In this document: positions 50,881 to 60,549 of the stretch, one piece after another
How positions within the stretch are numbered: the stretch's first letter is position 1
How the letters are laid out: each line of letters starts with the position of its first letter
Source of the DNA: Leifsonia sp. Root112D2
GTDB lineage: Bacteria > Actinomycetota > Actinomycetes > Actinomycetales > Microbacteriaceae
Length of the DNA stretch: 64,000 nucleotides
Direction of reading: 5' to 3'
Assembly: GCF_001424905.1 (NCBI RefSeq)
Contig: NZ_LMCU01000001.1
Span: 372,001 to 436,000, forward strand
Translations under genes and position numbers: made by a program
The notes under the pieces: generated by a model
Databases searched by the model: none
Told to the model about the DNA's origin: nothing
Seen by the model: the letters and a program-made list of their open reading frames with translations, nothing else

Positions 50881-52071
50881 GTGACATCCGGCCCCCTGAC
50901 AGACCTGCTCGTCATTGACCTCAGCCGGGCGCTGGCCGGGCCGCACGCCGCCATGATGCTGGGCGACCAGGGCGCGCGGGTGATCAAGGTGGAGGCCACC
51001 GGAACCGGCGACGACACCCGCGGCTGGGGCCCTCCGTTCGTCGGGCCTGCCGACGACCGGCAGTCCACCTACTTTCTCTCCTGCAACCGCAACAAGGAAT
51101 CCATTGCCCTCGACCTCAAGTCGGCCGACGGCCATGACACGCTTGAGGCGCTGATCGTTCGGGCCGATGTTCTGGTCGAGAACTTCCGCACCGGGGTGAT
51201 GGATCGGCTCGGCTTCTCGACGGCCCGCCTGCACGAGATCAACCCCCGGCTGATCGTGCTGTCGATCACCGGATTCGGACACGACGGCCCCGAGGGCGGC
51301 CGCGCCGGCTACGACCAGATTGCCCAGGGCGAGGCCGGGCTCATGTCGCTGACCGGGTCGGGACCACACGATCCCCAGCGGGTCGGCGTGCCCATCGGCG
51401 ACCTGCTCTCGGGCATCTACGGCGCCTACGGCGTCACCGCCGCCCTGCATCGCCGCGAGACGACCGGGCTGGGCGAGGTCGTGCGCACCTCGCTGCTGGC
51501 TGCACTGGTCGGAGTGCACGCCTTTCAGGGAACCCGCGCCACCGTGGCGGGCGAGGTGCCGCAGGCGCAGGGCAACCATCATCCGTCGATCGCCCCGTAC
51601 GGCCTGTTCGCCAGCGCCGACGGTTCGGTGCAGATCAGCGTGGGCAACGAGAGCCTCTGGCTGCGCTTCTGCGAGCGATTCGGGCTGGATGCTGCGGCGC
51701 CGGGTCTCGCCACGAACGCCGAGCGCGTACAGAATCGCCCTGAGACCATTCGCGTGGTCGAGGCGGCATTCGCGGCGTACCCGGCGGAGGAACTTCTCGT
51801 TCTGCTCACGGAGGCGGGCATCCCCGCCGGCCGCGTACGTAGCCTGGACGAGGTGTACGCGTGGGATCAGGTGGCGTCGCAGGGCCTGCTCGTCGAGGTG
51901 GAGCACCAGGTGCTCGGCCAGATCACGCTGCCCGGGCCGCCACTGCGCTTCTTCGATGCGGGCGCGGATGCCGAGCACGAGACCACACACCGTGAGCACA
52001 GCACCCCGCCGACGCTCGACCAGCACGGGGCATCCATTCGCGCCTGGCTGAACGCCCCCGAAGCCGGTTAA
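50881..52071 (+). CDS. CaiB/BaiF-family CoA transferase (type III)
   Basis: A 396-residue CoA transferase. It begins with PLTDLLVIDLSRALAGPHAA, followed by MLGDQGARVIKVEATG, NRNKESIALDLKS and ADVLVENFRTGVMDRLG. The catalytic Asp is in GVPIGDLLSGIYGAYGVTAA (about residue 165). Type III transferases move CoA between carboxylates, usually in aromatic, bile or branched-acid catabolism. CAGACT lies 6 nt before the GTG at 50881 and suggests a leaderless message; the in-frame GTG at 50863 is an alternative with GAAGGG upstream. The substrate is unknown. Confidence 0.9.
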   Translation: MTSGPLTDLLVIDLSRALAGPHAAMMLGDQGARVIKVEATGTGDDTRGWGPPFVGPADDRQSTYFLSCNRNKESIALDLKSADGHDTLEALIVRADVLVENFRTGVMDRLGFSTARLHEINPRLIVLSITGFGHDGPEGGRAGYDQIAQGEAGLMSLTGSGPHDPQRVGVPIGDLLSGIYGAYGVTAALHRRETTGLGEVVRTSLLAALVGVHAFQGTRATVAGEVPQAQGNHHPSIAPYGLFASADGSVQISVGNESLWLRFCERFGLDAAAPGLATNAERVQNRPETIRVVEAAFAAYPAEELLVLLTEAGIPAGRVRSLDEVYAWDQVASQGLLVEVEHQVLGQITLPGPPLRFFDAGADAEHETTHREHSTPPTLDQHGASIRAWLNAPEAG

Positions 52072-52145
52072 TGGCGACAGATGCGGGACCGACAACGATT
52101 TTCAGTCGGCTTTCATCCAGAGTTACAACGCCTCCCTGGGCACCA

Positions 52146-54479
52146 CTAATCGATCAACTGGGCGCTGAGTTCGTCTATCGCAATGATGATCTCGCGGTTG
52201 TACGGCGCCTTCGCGCCGGGCTCGTAGCGCACGTGGCGCAATCCGCCGCTGTACCGAAACACACCATGCCGCTCGTGGAGATCCCAGTCGACGGGTCCGC
52301 CGCCGTCGAAGCCGACGCTGATGCCGGTGAACGGCGCCATGCCGACCAGCATCGGCACGGACTCGAGCACGACGAGCTGTCTGCCATCGGCCTCCATCGT
52401 CACTCGCCAGACGAAATCGGGCAGTGCCTCGAAGCGAGCGGTCACGCGCCCGACCGCACCCGCCAACGGCGCTTCAGCGCGACGCATGTCGCCATAGGCG
52501 TTGTAAGAGAGGTGCAGCGAGCCGGCTTCGATCCAGACGGCGTACCCCCCACCCTGGTCTCCGTGCGAGAACAGCACGCCGTCGCAGAGGTCACCGTCGA
52601 GGTGAACCTCCACGGTGAAGGATCGCAGCTGGACGAGCTTCGACGAACGGAAGCGCTCGAGCGTCGGCGTGCCGGGGTAGAGGGTCACCGGCTGCGACAA
52701 ATACAGATCGGTCGAGGGACGCTTCGCCAGAAAGCTCGGCTCGTCGGGCAGTGGGAAGACCGTGTTGTGCCAGGCCGCCTTGCGCCATTCCTCGGCGAGT
52801 TCGGCGACGATATCGGGATGCTCCGCGGCGATGTTGCGCGTCTCGGTCGGGTCGCCTTCAATGTCGTAAAGCTGCCACACGCTCAGATCTGCACCCGGCG
52901 CGGTCGCGACCGCCTTGAAACGGCCGCGGTAGAACGCGCGCTGGCCCAGCAGTGTGATGTGCTGGCCGTCCAGCTCGCTCGCGGCATCCGAGCCCAGAAG
53001 AAGCGGCGCGAGGCTGCGACCGTCAACCGGAAGCGTTGGCGCCCCGTTGAGCGTGTCGGGACGCGTGATTCCGGCGAGTTCCATGAGCGTGGGAGCGATG
53101 TCGGTGACGTACGCGAACTGGCTGCGCACGCCGGCATCTCCCTCGGCACGGGCAAGCGCTGCCGGCCACGAGACGATGAGCGGGCTGTGCACACCGCCCT
53201 CGAGCACCGACCCCTTGTAGAGACGAAAGGGCGTGTTGGATGCGTGCGCCCAGCCTCGCGGATAGTGCCCATGTACGCGCGGGCCGCCCAGCTCGTCGAG
53301 CGGGCGCTGCACGTCGGCGACCCAATCGGTGGGCATCATCGGGATCGAGGTGAAGCGGCTGAAATAGCTGCGCGTGCCCTCCACCCCACCCTCGCCGGTG
53401 CCGCCGTTGTCTGATGTGAAGACGAAGATCGTGTTCTCGTACTCGCCGATCTCCTTGAGATGCGTGACGACGCGCGCCACACTCTCGTCGATGGAGGAGA
53501 TCGCCGCCGCATAGACCTCCATATGGCGTGCGTAGAGCTCACGCTGCTCGTCGTCGAGATCGACCCACGCGGGTACTCCGTCGGTCTGATCGATTCCGGA
53601 TGCCGAGAGTTGCGTGCCTTCGGGCAGCAAACCGCTGTCGAGCTGGCGCTGGAAGCGCTCAGCGCGTACCCGGTCCCAGCCCTCGGCGTACGCGCCGTTG
53701 TTGATCGTGATCTTGTCGGGCCTCGCCTGCACCGGCCCGTGCACGGCATGATGCGCGAAGTAGAGAAAAAATGGCTGACGTTCACCGCCGGTCTGGTGGG
53801 CATCGATCATTGCCAGCGCCTCGTCGGTCAGGCGATCGGTGAGGTAGTCGTCATCGTCAAACTGTTCGGTGACCGGGGAGTTGTCGCGCACGATGCGGTG
53901 CGGGTGATACAGCGTCGTGAACCCGTCCATCGACCCGAAGTAGCGGTCGAAGCCCTTCTGCAGGGGCCACGTCACCTTGTCCGCGGCGTCGTGCATCTCG
54001 GCCTCACGGGTCAGGTGCCACTTGCCGACCATGAACGTCGCGTAACCGCCCGCACGGAACGACTCCGCCATCGTGGGCAAGCCGTCCGGCAGCACCATGC
54101 TCATGCCCGGGTAGCCGGGATCGACGTGCGGCACCATGCCGAATCCCGCCCGGTGCGGATTCGCGCCGGTGAGCAGCGCTGCGCGCGACGGAGCGCAAAG
54201 CGGCGTCACTCGGAAGTTCGAAAACCGATAGCCCTCATCTGCGAGCGCCTGGATCGCCGGGGTCGCTATCTCGCTACCGAAAGGCTGCACGTCGCTGAAG
54301 CCCATGTCGTCGATCAGCATCACGACAACGTTCGGCGCCTCATGCCGGGGCGTGCGGCGCCGCGGCCACCATGGCCGCGACTCGGATGATCGCGGAGAAA
54401 CCACTCCCCCGAATTCCTCATAGCCACGGGGCTCGGCCCCTTCGGCGCCGTGGATTTCCGGTTGTGGCGAAACAGTCAT
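52146..54479 (-). CDS. Type I arylsulfatase, apparently cytoplasmic
   Basis: A 777-residue sulfatase hydrolysing aryl or carbohydrate sulfate esters. The formylglycine motif is Cys95-x-Pro-Ser-Arg in LCAPSRAALLTG, with metal ligands in MLIDDMGFSD (Asp57, Asp58), the Lys in VGKWHLT, and FTSDNGGTG. The Cys form needs an FGE-type activating enzyme, which is not in the window. No signal peptide is visible, so it probably acts on imported sulfate esters. The last ~150 residues resemble a LamG-like beta-sandwich. It follows the GH1 gene after 33 bp on the same strand, so both are probably co-expressed. Confidence 0.9.
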   Translation of the reverse strand: MTVSPQPEIHGAEGAEPRGYEEFGGVVSPRSSESRPWWPRRRTPRHEAPNVVVMLIDDMGFSDVQPFGSEIATPAIQALADEGYRFSNFRVTPLCAPSRAALLTGANPHRAGFGMVPHVDPGYPGMSMVLPDGLPTMAESFRAGGYATFMVGKWHLTREAEMHDAADKVTWPLQKGFDRYFGSMDGFTTLYHPHRIVRDNSPVTEQFDDDDYLTDRLTDEALAMIDAHQTGGERQPFFLYFAHHAVHGPVQARPDKITINNGAYAEGWDRVRAERFQRQLDSGLLPEGTQLSASGIDQTDGVPAWVDLDDEQRELYARHMEVYAAAISSIDESVARVVTHLKEIGEYENTIFVFTSDNGGTGEGGVEGTRSYFSRFTSIPMMPTDWVADVQRPLDELGGPRVHGHYPRGWAHASNTPFRLYKGSVLEGGVHSPLIVSWPAALARAEGDAGVRSQFAYVTDIAPTLMELAGITRPDTLNGAPTLPVDGRSLAPLLLGSDAASELDGQHITLLGQRAFYRGRFKAVATAPGADLSVWQLYDIEGDPTETRNIAAEHPDIVAELAEEWRKAAWHNTVFPLPDEPSFLAKRPSTDLYLSQPVTLYPGTPTLERFRSSKLVQLRSFTVEVHLDGDLCDGVLFSHGDQGGGYAVWIEAGSLHLSYNAYGDMRRAEAPLAGAVGRVTARFEALPDFVWRVTMEADGRQLVVLESVPMLVGMAPFTGISVGFDGGGPVDWDLHERHGVFRYSGGLRHVRYEPGAKAPYNREIIIAIDELSAQLID

Positions 54480-54512
54480 CGTCGATCTTCCTCGATCTCG
54501 GCTCGGTGCGGG

Positions 54513-55751
54513 TTAAGCCGTGAAACGCCGGACCAACCCGGCGTAGACATCCGCACTCGGCTTCGCGGTGCGCTCAAAAGTCGTGCGGTCGACCTCGTGC
54601 AGTCCGAGCTTCGGACCGTAGCCGAAGATCCACTCGAAGTTGTCCATGAGCGTCCAGTGACAGTACCCGAGCACGGGCACTCCCGCGCGCATCGCCTCGG
54701 CGAGACCGTCGAGCGACGGTTCGATGAAGCCGGCTCGGATGCTGTCGTCCGGCGTGCTGACGCCGTGCTCGCTCACGAGGATGGGCACGCCGCTCACCGC
54801 GTGCGCGTACTCGACGGCGCCGCGCAGAGAGTCGGGGTCGACCGGTGTGCCCATGCCGTTGAGCGTGGCACCGTCGGCGGCGGGGAGGAGCCCGTCTTCT
54901 CCGTAGTACAGGCGCTCGTAGTTCTGCACGCCGACAAAGTCGTCATCGGCGGCGAGCCGCAGCCAGTAATCGTAGACCTCGGCGCGCTTGCGGTCGCGCA
55001 CCGCTTCGCCGCCGGGGCGAGCGACGTCGTCGCACATCGCGAGGGAGAGACCGACGGGCAATTCGGGACGGCGTGCCTTGATCCCCGACGTCGCGGCGAC
55101 GTGCGCCGCGGTTATGCCCGCGCGCATCTCGACGAAGTCCTCGCGCAGCATGACGTTGCCCGCGCGATAGCGCTCAACGCCTGCTTCACGGCTGGCAGCG
55201 GCGAGGGTCTCTCTCTCCAGATCGACGACGAACGCGGGCAAACCCGCCCACGTGAGCATCTCAGGCAGGTCTGGTTCATTGAAGGTGATGGCAAGCTCGA
55301 TTCGGTCGCCGAACCGGTCCATCACGACACCGCAGTAGCGGGCGAACAGCGCGGGTGCCTCCGTGTCGAGCCAGGCGCCGCGCTTCGCGAACCAGTGCGG
55401 CGAGGTGAAGTGGTTGAAGGTGACGACCGGCGCGAGACCGCGAGCGCGGCATCCGTCGACGAGTGCCTCGTAGTGTGCCAAGGCTTCTTCTGAGAATTCG
55501 CCCTCGGTGGGCTCGATCCGCGCCCACTCGACCGAGAAGCGGTAGGCGTTCAGCCCCATGCCCGCGACGAGGTCGAGGTCGGACTCCCACCGTTCCCACC
55601 CATTCGTGGCCTTGCCCGAGCGCTCCTGGAAGACCGTCGGCGTCACGTTTTCGAGAAACCATGTGTCGCTGTCGACGTTATCGCCCTCGTTCTGGTGGCC
55701 GGCGGTGGCGACGCCCCAGAGAAAGTTCGTCGGAAAGCGTTCCGTCGTCAT
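54513..55751 (-). CDS. GH1 beta-glucosidase family enzyme
   Basis: A 412-residue family 1 glycosidase, a little shorter than the usual 440-480. The N-terminal signature FLWGVATAGHQNEG is present, the acid/base Glu159 is in ITFNEPD, and the nucleophile Glu328 is in ILVSEHGVS, where most relatives have TENG. The C-terminus retains YCHWTLMDNFEWIFGYGPKL, the usual substrate-binding stretch. No signal peptide is seen, so it would cleave imported beta-glycosides, probably plant aryl-glucosides. The promoter has a palindrome in the spacer (55786-55813). It heads the GH1-arylsulfatase operon and is divergent from the Opp/Dpp-type binding-protein gene. Confidence 0.92.
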   Translation of the reverse strand: MTTERFPTNFLWGVATAGHQNEGDNVDSDTWFLENVTPTVFQERSGKATNGWERWESDLDLVAGMGLNAYRFSVEWARIEPTEGEFSEEALAHYEALVDGCRARGLAPVVTFNHFTSPHWFAKRGAWLDTEAPALFARYCGVVMDRFGDRIELAITFNEPDLPEMLTWAGLPAFVVDLERETLAAASREAGVERYRAGNVMLREDFVEMRAGITAAHVAATSGIKARRPELPVGLSLAMCDDVARPGGEAVRDRKRAEVYDYWLRLAADDDFVGVQNYERLYYGEDGLLPAADGATLNGMGTPVDPDSLRGAVEYAHAVSGVPILVSEHGVSTPDDSIRAGFIEPSLDGLAEAMRAGVPVLGYCHWTLMDNFEWIFGYGPKLGLHEVDRTTFERTAKPSADVYAGLVRRFTA

Positions 55752-55785
55752 TGTTGTTGCCCTTCGATGCGCTCAATCGTTATTC

Positions 55786-55813
55786 GTTGTATGAAAACAT
55801 GTTTCACTGACAA
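55786..55813 (-). promoter_or_regulatory. GH1 promoter with palindromic operator in the spacer
   Basis: On the minus strand TTGTCA (-35, 55813-55808) and TACAAC (-10, 55791-55786) are 16 bp apart, and the spacer is filled by the palindrome TGAAAACATGTTTCA (55792-55806, centre AAACATGTTT). Another 12-bp palindrome, CTTGTTGACAAG, lies at about 55899-55910. A repressor bound to the spacer would block the promoter. No cognate gene is adjacent. Confidence 0.5.
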
Positions 55814-55977
55814 AAGCGAGAGCAAGAGCGACGTTAGGTGCACGCTAACGCTCGACTGAGTGAATCCGAATGGCCAAAAGGCATTGCGCGGTTCAGTCTT
55901 GTTGACAAGCTCGTGTCACCCGTACCCGAGCAGCGACACCGAAGCATGACTCACCCCACCGATCACAGGAGATCAGG

Positions 55978-57573
55978 ATGTCCCGCATCACACACACAGC
56001 ACGTGGCGCCGCGGTCATTGCGGCCGTCGCGGTATCTGCGCTCATACTCAGCGCATGTTCCGGTTCCAGTGGAAACAGCAGCAGCGGCGGCGCCGTCGAC
56101 ACGTCGAAGCTGACCATGGCAATCCAGGGCGACATGGCACCCAACGGCTTCGACCCGCTGCGCTACAGCACCGGTCAGCGCATCTTCTTCGAGGGGATGT
56201 ACGACTCTCTCTTCGCGCTCGATAAGGACGGAAAGACCGTTCCAGACCTCGTTACGAAGTTCACATACAACGCCGACAACACGCAGCTGACACTTGACCT
56301 CAAGACGAGCGCGACGTTCACCGACGGCAGCAAGCTGACAGCGGATCTCGTCAAGAAGAATCTCGACTACCGCTCCCAGGCCGGCGCGCTCGGGCTGAAC
56401 GCGTACACCCAGTTCGGCGCGGGCCAGAGTAACGAAATCAAGGATGTCACCGTCGTCGACGAGCACACCGTGACCCTCACCTTCGCCAAGGCTCAACCGG
56501 GCTTCGAAGCCAACCTCGGCTTCCCGTCGGGAGTGATCGTCGGGGCCGACGGTGTCGCCGATCGGTCGAGCCTGGATACCAAGCCAGACGGCTCCGGCCC
56601 GCTCACGCTCGACACTTCCGGAACGGTGAAGGGCAATAAGTACCTGCTCACGAAGAAGAAGGGCGACGCTGACGCGAAGGCCTACCCCTTCGACTCATAC
56701 GCGTTCCTTCCGATCGTCGACCCGCAGGCGCGGGTGAACTCCGTGATCTCGGGTGAGACCGACGTGGCAGAGGTCACGGCCGACACGCAGGCGCAGCTGA
56801 AGTCCGCCGGCAAGTCTGCAGGCGTCGGGCTCGTCGCCAACGGTGGCACGATCTTCAACGTGATCGCCTTCGACAAGGTCGGCGCAACCGGGCCGCAGTG
56901 GTCTGACCCGCGCGTCTACCAGGCACTGTCGATGGCCATCAACCGCGACGAGTACGTCAAGGGGGTGCACCCGGGAGAGGTGCCCACCGCCAACGCGCTG
57001 CCGGCGAACAGCCCCGGCCACCTGCCTGAGCTCAACAAGCAGTTCGCCTATGATCCCGCAGGCGCCAAGAAGCTTCTCGCTGAGGCCGGCTACCCCAACG
57101 GGTTCAGCTTCGATTTCACGGTCACGCAGGGCAGCCAGCGCGACATCGAGGCGCTCTCGGCGTACTGGAAGGCGATCGGCGTGACCGTGAAGATCACGAA
57201 CGCGGCGTCCACCGAGCAGCAGTTCAAGGCCGTGCAGACGACCCCGCTGGGCGGCCCGCTCGCGCTCACGTGGGACAACCCCCTCGGCAACATCTTCGGC
57301 GTGCTGTTCGGTTTCGCGAACTACCACAAGGCCGAGAACCCGGCCATCCAGGGTGCCGCAGGTGCATACGCTGCGGCCGCCGGCAAGGGTGACGCGGCTG
57401 CGCAGAAGACCGCACTCGCCAAGCTGAACAAGGCGATTGTGGAATCGGGCTGGCTCATTCCGTTGTATGAGGCGCTCTCGCCGTGGGGCTATAACACGGC
57501 GAAGGTGGCAAAACTGACCTTCCCCGGTTCAGACCCCTACCCGCTCCTGGCGTCCATCCAGCCGGCGTCCTGA
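55978..57573 (+). CDS. Family 5 extracellular solute-binding lipoprotein (Opp/Dpp-type)
   Basis: A 531-residue lipoprotein. The signal peptide ends in the lipobox ILSAC (Cys27), with a Gly/Ser-rich tether. The mature sequence has the SBP_bac_5 features QGDMAPNGFDPL, PDLVTKFTYNADNTQLTLDL and ALSMAINRDEYVKGV. Proteins of this family bind peptides, but many relatives bind oligosaccharides, nickel or plant glycosides. It heads an operon with permease, permease-ATPase fusion and ATPase genes, and is divergent from GH1 and arylsulfatase genes, so a glycoside or conjugate is more likely than a peptide (inference). It ends at the hairpin 57581-57615. Confidence 0.9.
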   Translation: MSRITHTARGAAVIAAVAVSALILSACSGSSGNSSSGGAVDTSKLTMAIQGDMAPNGFDPLRYSTGQRIFFEGMYDSLFALDKDGKTVPDLVTKFTYNADNTQLTLDLKTSATFTDGSKLTADLVKKNLDYRSQAGALGLNAYTQFGAGQSNEIKDVTVVDEHTVTLTFAKAQPGFEANLGFPSGVIVGADGVADRSSLDTKPDGSGPLTLDTSGTVKGNKYLLTKKKGDADAKAYPFDSYAFLPIVDPQARVNSVISGETDVAEVTADTQAQLKSAGKSAGVGLVANGGTIFNVIAFDKVGATGPQWSDPRVYQALSMAINRDEYVKGVHPGEVPTANALPANSPGHLPELNKQFAYDPAGAKKLLAEAGYPNGFSFDFTVTQGSQRDIEALSAYWKAIGVTVKITNAASTEQQFKAVQTTPLGGPLALTWDNPLGNIFGVLFGFANYHKAENPAIQGAAGAYAAAAGKGDAAAQKTALAKLNKAIVESGWLIPLYEALSPWGYNTAKVAKLTFPGSDPYPLLASIQPAS

Positions 57574-57580
57574 TCGACAT

Positions 57581-57615
57581 TCCGGTGCCGGCGGCTTCGC
57601 GCCGCCGGCACCGGA
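57581..57615 (+). promoter_or_regulatory. Intercistronic hairpin between binding protein and permease genes
   Basis: TCCGGTGCCGGCGGC and GCCGCCGGCACCGGA are perfect 15-bp arms with a 5-nt loop, directly after the binding-protein stop. As at 11367-11404, it would favour the binding protein over the membrane genes. Confidence 0.7.
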
Positions 57616-57631
57616 CCAATGGGGAGTGATG

Positions 57632-58573
57632 ATGCTCATCTTCATGGCAAAGCGGGTAGGACTCGGCATCCTGACCCTGCTCATCGCGTCGTGGATCGCC
57701 TTCGTGCTGGTGCACCTGTCCGGCTCGACGCCGGGCGGTGTCGCTCTGGGACAGTCTGCGACGCCGGAGCAGATCTTCGCCTACAACACCAAGATCGGCT
57801 GGTATGACCCCTGGTTGCAGCAATATTTCCAGTGGATCGGCCAGGTACTTCAAGGAAACCTCGGCGTTTCGCTCATCGACGGTCGGCCGCTCGGCCCTGA
57901 TCTCGCCAAGCGCCTCCCCGTCACCGGGGCACTCGCCGTCGGCGGGGCGCTGCTCAGCGCGATCATCGGCATCCTCCTCGGCGTGCTGGCGGCGGTGCGC
58001 GGCGGCGCGGTTGACCGGGTGGTCACGGTGATCAGCGGCATCATGCTCTCGCTTCCTGCCTTCTGGGTGGGCGTCCTCCTCGTCTACGTCTTAGCCGTGC
58101 AGCTGCGTATGCTGCCGGCCACCGGATTCGTGCCTTTCGACGTCGACCCGGAGCGGTGGTTCCGATCCCTTGTTCTTCCGGTCTTGACGATCGCGATCAC
58201 CTCGGCGGGTGTGATCGCGCGACAGACGCGCGCGTCGATGGCTGAGTCCCTCGCGCAGGAGCACATTCGCACCCTGCGCGCGATCGGCACACCGACATGG
58301 AGCATCGTCTATGTCCACGCGCTGCGCGGAGCGAGCCTCCCCATCCTCGCGAGCATCGTGGTGCAGTTCATCGTTCTCTTCGGCGGCTCGGTCGTCATCG
58401 AGCTTCTCTTCGCGCTCCCCGGAATCGGCCAGGCCATGCAGGCATCCGTCGGCTCCGCCGATCTTCCGTTCGTGCAGGCCCTCGTGCTCGTCGCCACACT
58501 CGTGGTAGTCGTGGTCAACCTCGTGCTCGAGCTCCTCAACCGCACCCTCGACCCGAAACTGCGTGCATCATGA
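57632..58573 (+). CDS. Opp/Dpp-type ABC permease (DppB-like)
   Basis: A 313-residue permease with six membrane segments. The early SWIAFVLVHLSG and the EAA-like cytoplasmic loop (ARQTRASMAESLAQEHIRTL, about residue 190) are typical of OppB/DppB. GGGGAG at 57621-57626 is 5 nt from the ATG at 57632; nearer in-frame GTG/ATG codons (57626, 57629) are too close. The stop overlaps the start of the fusion gene (ATGA). Confidence 0.9.
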   Translation: MLIFMAKRVGLGILTLLIASWIAFVLVHLSGSTPGGVALGQSATPEQIFAYNTKIGWYDPWLQQYFQWIGQVLQGNLGVSLIDGRPLGPDLAKRLPVTGALAVGGALLSAIIGILLGVLAAVRGGAVDRVVTVISGIMLSLPAFWVGVLLVYVLAVQLRMLPATGFVPFDVDPERWFRSLVLPVLTIAITSAGVIARQTRASMAESLAQEHIRTLRAIGTPTWSIVYVHALRGASLPILASIVVQFIVLFGGSVVIELLFALPGIGQAMQASVGSADLPFVQALVLVATLVVVVVNLVLELLNRTLDPKLRAS

Positions 58574-60549
58574 CGGTCTCCACCACCGCGATCCTGGCCA
58601 TCCGCAAGCCGCACCGCAGGCTGCGCACGAAAGCCTTCCGCTCGCCGACGGCCATCCTGTCGCTCATCTGGCTCGTGGGCCTGGTCATCGCCTCGCTCAC
58701 CGGGCCACTCTGGCTGCGGTACGGGCCTCTCGCGCAAGACCTCGGCGCCGTTCTTCAGGGGCCGACCGCCGCGCACCTCCTCGGCACCGACCAGCTCGGT
58801 CGCGATCTTCTCTCCCGCATCGTGACCGCCGCCGCCTCCACGATGGGCCTGGCCCTCGTCTCCCCGATCGTCGCCGTCGCCGTCACCGTGCCCCTCACGC
58901 TGTGGGCCGCGCGCAGCAGCCGGGCCGAGGCTGTCATGAACAGCATCAGCGAGATCGTGCTCTCCCTTCCGGGGATGGTCATCATCCTCGCCTTCATCAC
59001 GGCCGTCGGACAGAACATGCTGCTGGTCATGGCCGTATTCGGCGTGCTGTTCTTCGGAGGGCTGTACCGCATCTTCTCCGGCCAGGCGAAATCGCTACAG
59101 AAGCAGTTGTATGTCGAGGCCGCCGCGGTAGACGGTGTCAGGCCGCTCAGCGTCAGCTTTCGCCATGTGCTCCCGAACATGGCCACGACCGTGATAGTGC
59201 AATTCGTCATCTTCTTCGGCATCGGTATCATGCTGCAGGCGGGCCTCGCCTTCATCGGGCTGGGACCCCAGCCGCCGGCACCGACCTGGGGCGGCATGAT
59301 CCAATCCGCCGCGCAGTTCATCTTCCAGCAGCCCTGGATGATGGTGCCCACCGGCCTCGTGCTCGCGCTGACCATCATCGCTGCCAACGCTCTGGCCGAC
59401 GTGCTCTCCGGCGGCCAGGCGACTCCACCGCCACTAGTGGCGATTCGCCACAAAAAGCTCAAGACCGTGCCGGGCCTCACCGTCGCGCGTCCCACGAGTG
59501 CCGCCGCGCCCTCGAACCCGCTGGCGACCGCTCCGGGAGAACTCGTCATCGAAGAGCTCGTGATAGGGGTCGATGACGGGCCCGCGCTCGTGACGGGTGT
59601 TTCGATGCGAGTGGAGCCGGGTAGGGTCATGGGCCTCGTCGGTGAATCCGGCTGCGGTAAGAGCGTGACCTCCTACGCGCTGATGGGGCTGCTCGCTCCG
59701 GGGCTGTCGGTGCGCTCCGGACGCATCCAATGGGGAGATCTCGACCTCGCGCGCGCCGATGAGAAGGCCCTCAGAAAGGTGCGAGGTCATGACATCGCCT
59801 TCATCTCGCAGGAGCCCTCCCGGGCGCTGGACCCGATGTTCACTGTCGCCTCTCAACTGGGCGCGGCCGTCAAGCGTCTGCGTCACGTGAGCGGTGGCGA
59901 GGCGAGACGCATTTCTGAGCAGTTGCTCGTCGACGTCGGCATCGTCGATGCGCCCCGCGTGCTGAAGAGCTTCCCGCACCAGATCTCCGGCGGCATGGCG
60001 CAGCGCGTTGCTATCGCGTTGGCACTGGCGGGGTCCCCGCGCCTGCTGGTCGCCGATGAGCCCACGACCGCTCTGGACGTCACTATCCAGGCCGAGATCC
60101 TCGCCCTGCTGCGCGGCCTGATCGCCGAGCGCGGCATGTCGATCATTCTCGTCACGCACGACCTCGGTGTCGTCGCCGACCTCTGTGATGACGTCTCGGT
60201 GATGTATGCCGGGCAGATCGTCGAGACCGGCACCGTGCGTGACGTGCTGATGCATCCCGAGCATCCGTACACAATGGCGCTGCTCGCCGCCGACCCGCAC
60301 GCAATCATCGCGTTCGAGGGCACGACGAGACTTGCGTCGATTCCGGGGCAGGTTCCACTCCCGGCATCCTGGCCCAGCGGATGCCGCTTCGCCCAGCGGT
60401 GCCGCTTCGCGACCGACGAGTGCCTGACCACGATCGAGTTGGAGCCTCGCACTCTCGGCTCCGGCGGCGTGCGCTGCGTTCGACACGATGACGTGCAGGG
60501 GCGACAGGACGAGTGGCGAGAGCCTGTCTCGGTCGGAGGAGAGCGATGA
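58570..60549 (+). CDS. Fused Opp/Dpp permease and ATPase (DppC-DppD fusion)
   Basis: A 659-residue protein. Residues 1-290 are a DppC-type permease: the N-terminal cytoplasmic tail is followed by segments and LGTDQLGRDLLSRIVTAAAS, AVDGVRPLSVSFRHVLPN and the last segment near residue 275. After a short linker rich in Ala and Pro the ATPase domain follows (about 320-659) with Walker A GESGCGKSV, signature ISGGMAQR, Walker B LLVADEPTTALD and the oligopeptide-ATPase C-terminal cysteine pattern (SGCRFAQRCRFATDEC, possible Fe-S cluster). The ATG overlaps the preceding permease. Such fusions are common in actinobacteria. It overlaps the next ATPase by 4 bp. Confidence 0.93.
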   Translation: MTVSTTAILAIRKPHRRLRTKAFRSPTAILSLIWLVGLVIASLTGPLWLRYGPLAQDLGAVLQGPTAAHLLGTDQLGRDLLSRIVTAAASTMGLALVSPIVAVAVTVPLTLWAARSSRAEAVMNSISEIVLSLPGMVIILAFITAVGQNMLLVMAVFGVLFFGGLYRIFSGQAKSLQKQLYVEAAAVDGVRPLSVSFRHVLPNMATTVIVQFVIFFGIGIMLQAGLAFIGLGPQPPAPTWGGMIQSAAQFIFQQPWMMVPTGLVLALTIIAANALADVLSGGQATPPPLVAIRHKKLKTVPGLTVARPTSAAAPSNPLATAPGELVIEELVIGVDDGPALVTGVSMRVEPGRVMGLVGESGCGKSVTSYALMGLLAPGLSVRSGRIQWGDLDLARADEKALRKVRGHDIAFISQEPSRALDPMFTVASQLGAAVKRLRHVSGGEARRISEQLLVDVGIVDAPRVLKSFPHQISGGMAQRVAIALALAGSPRLLVADEPTTALDVTIQAEILALLRGLIAERGMSIILVTHDLGVVADLCDDVSVMYAGQIVETGTVRDVLMHPEHPYTMALLAADPHAIIAFEGTTRLASIPGQVPLPASWPSGCRFAQRCRFATDECLTTIELEPRTLGSGGVRCVRHDDVQGRQDEWREPVSVGGER

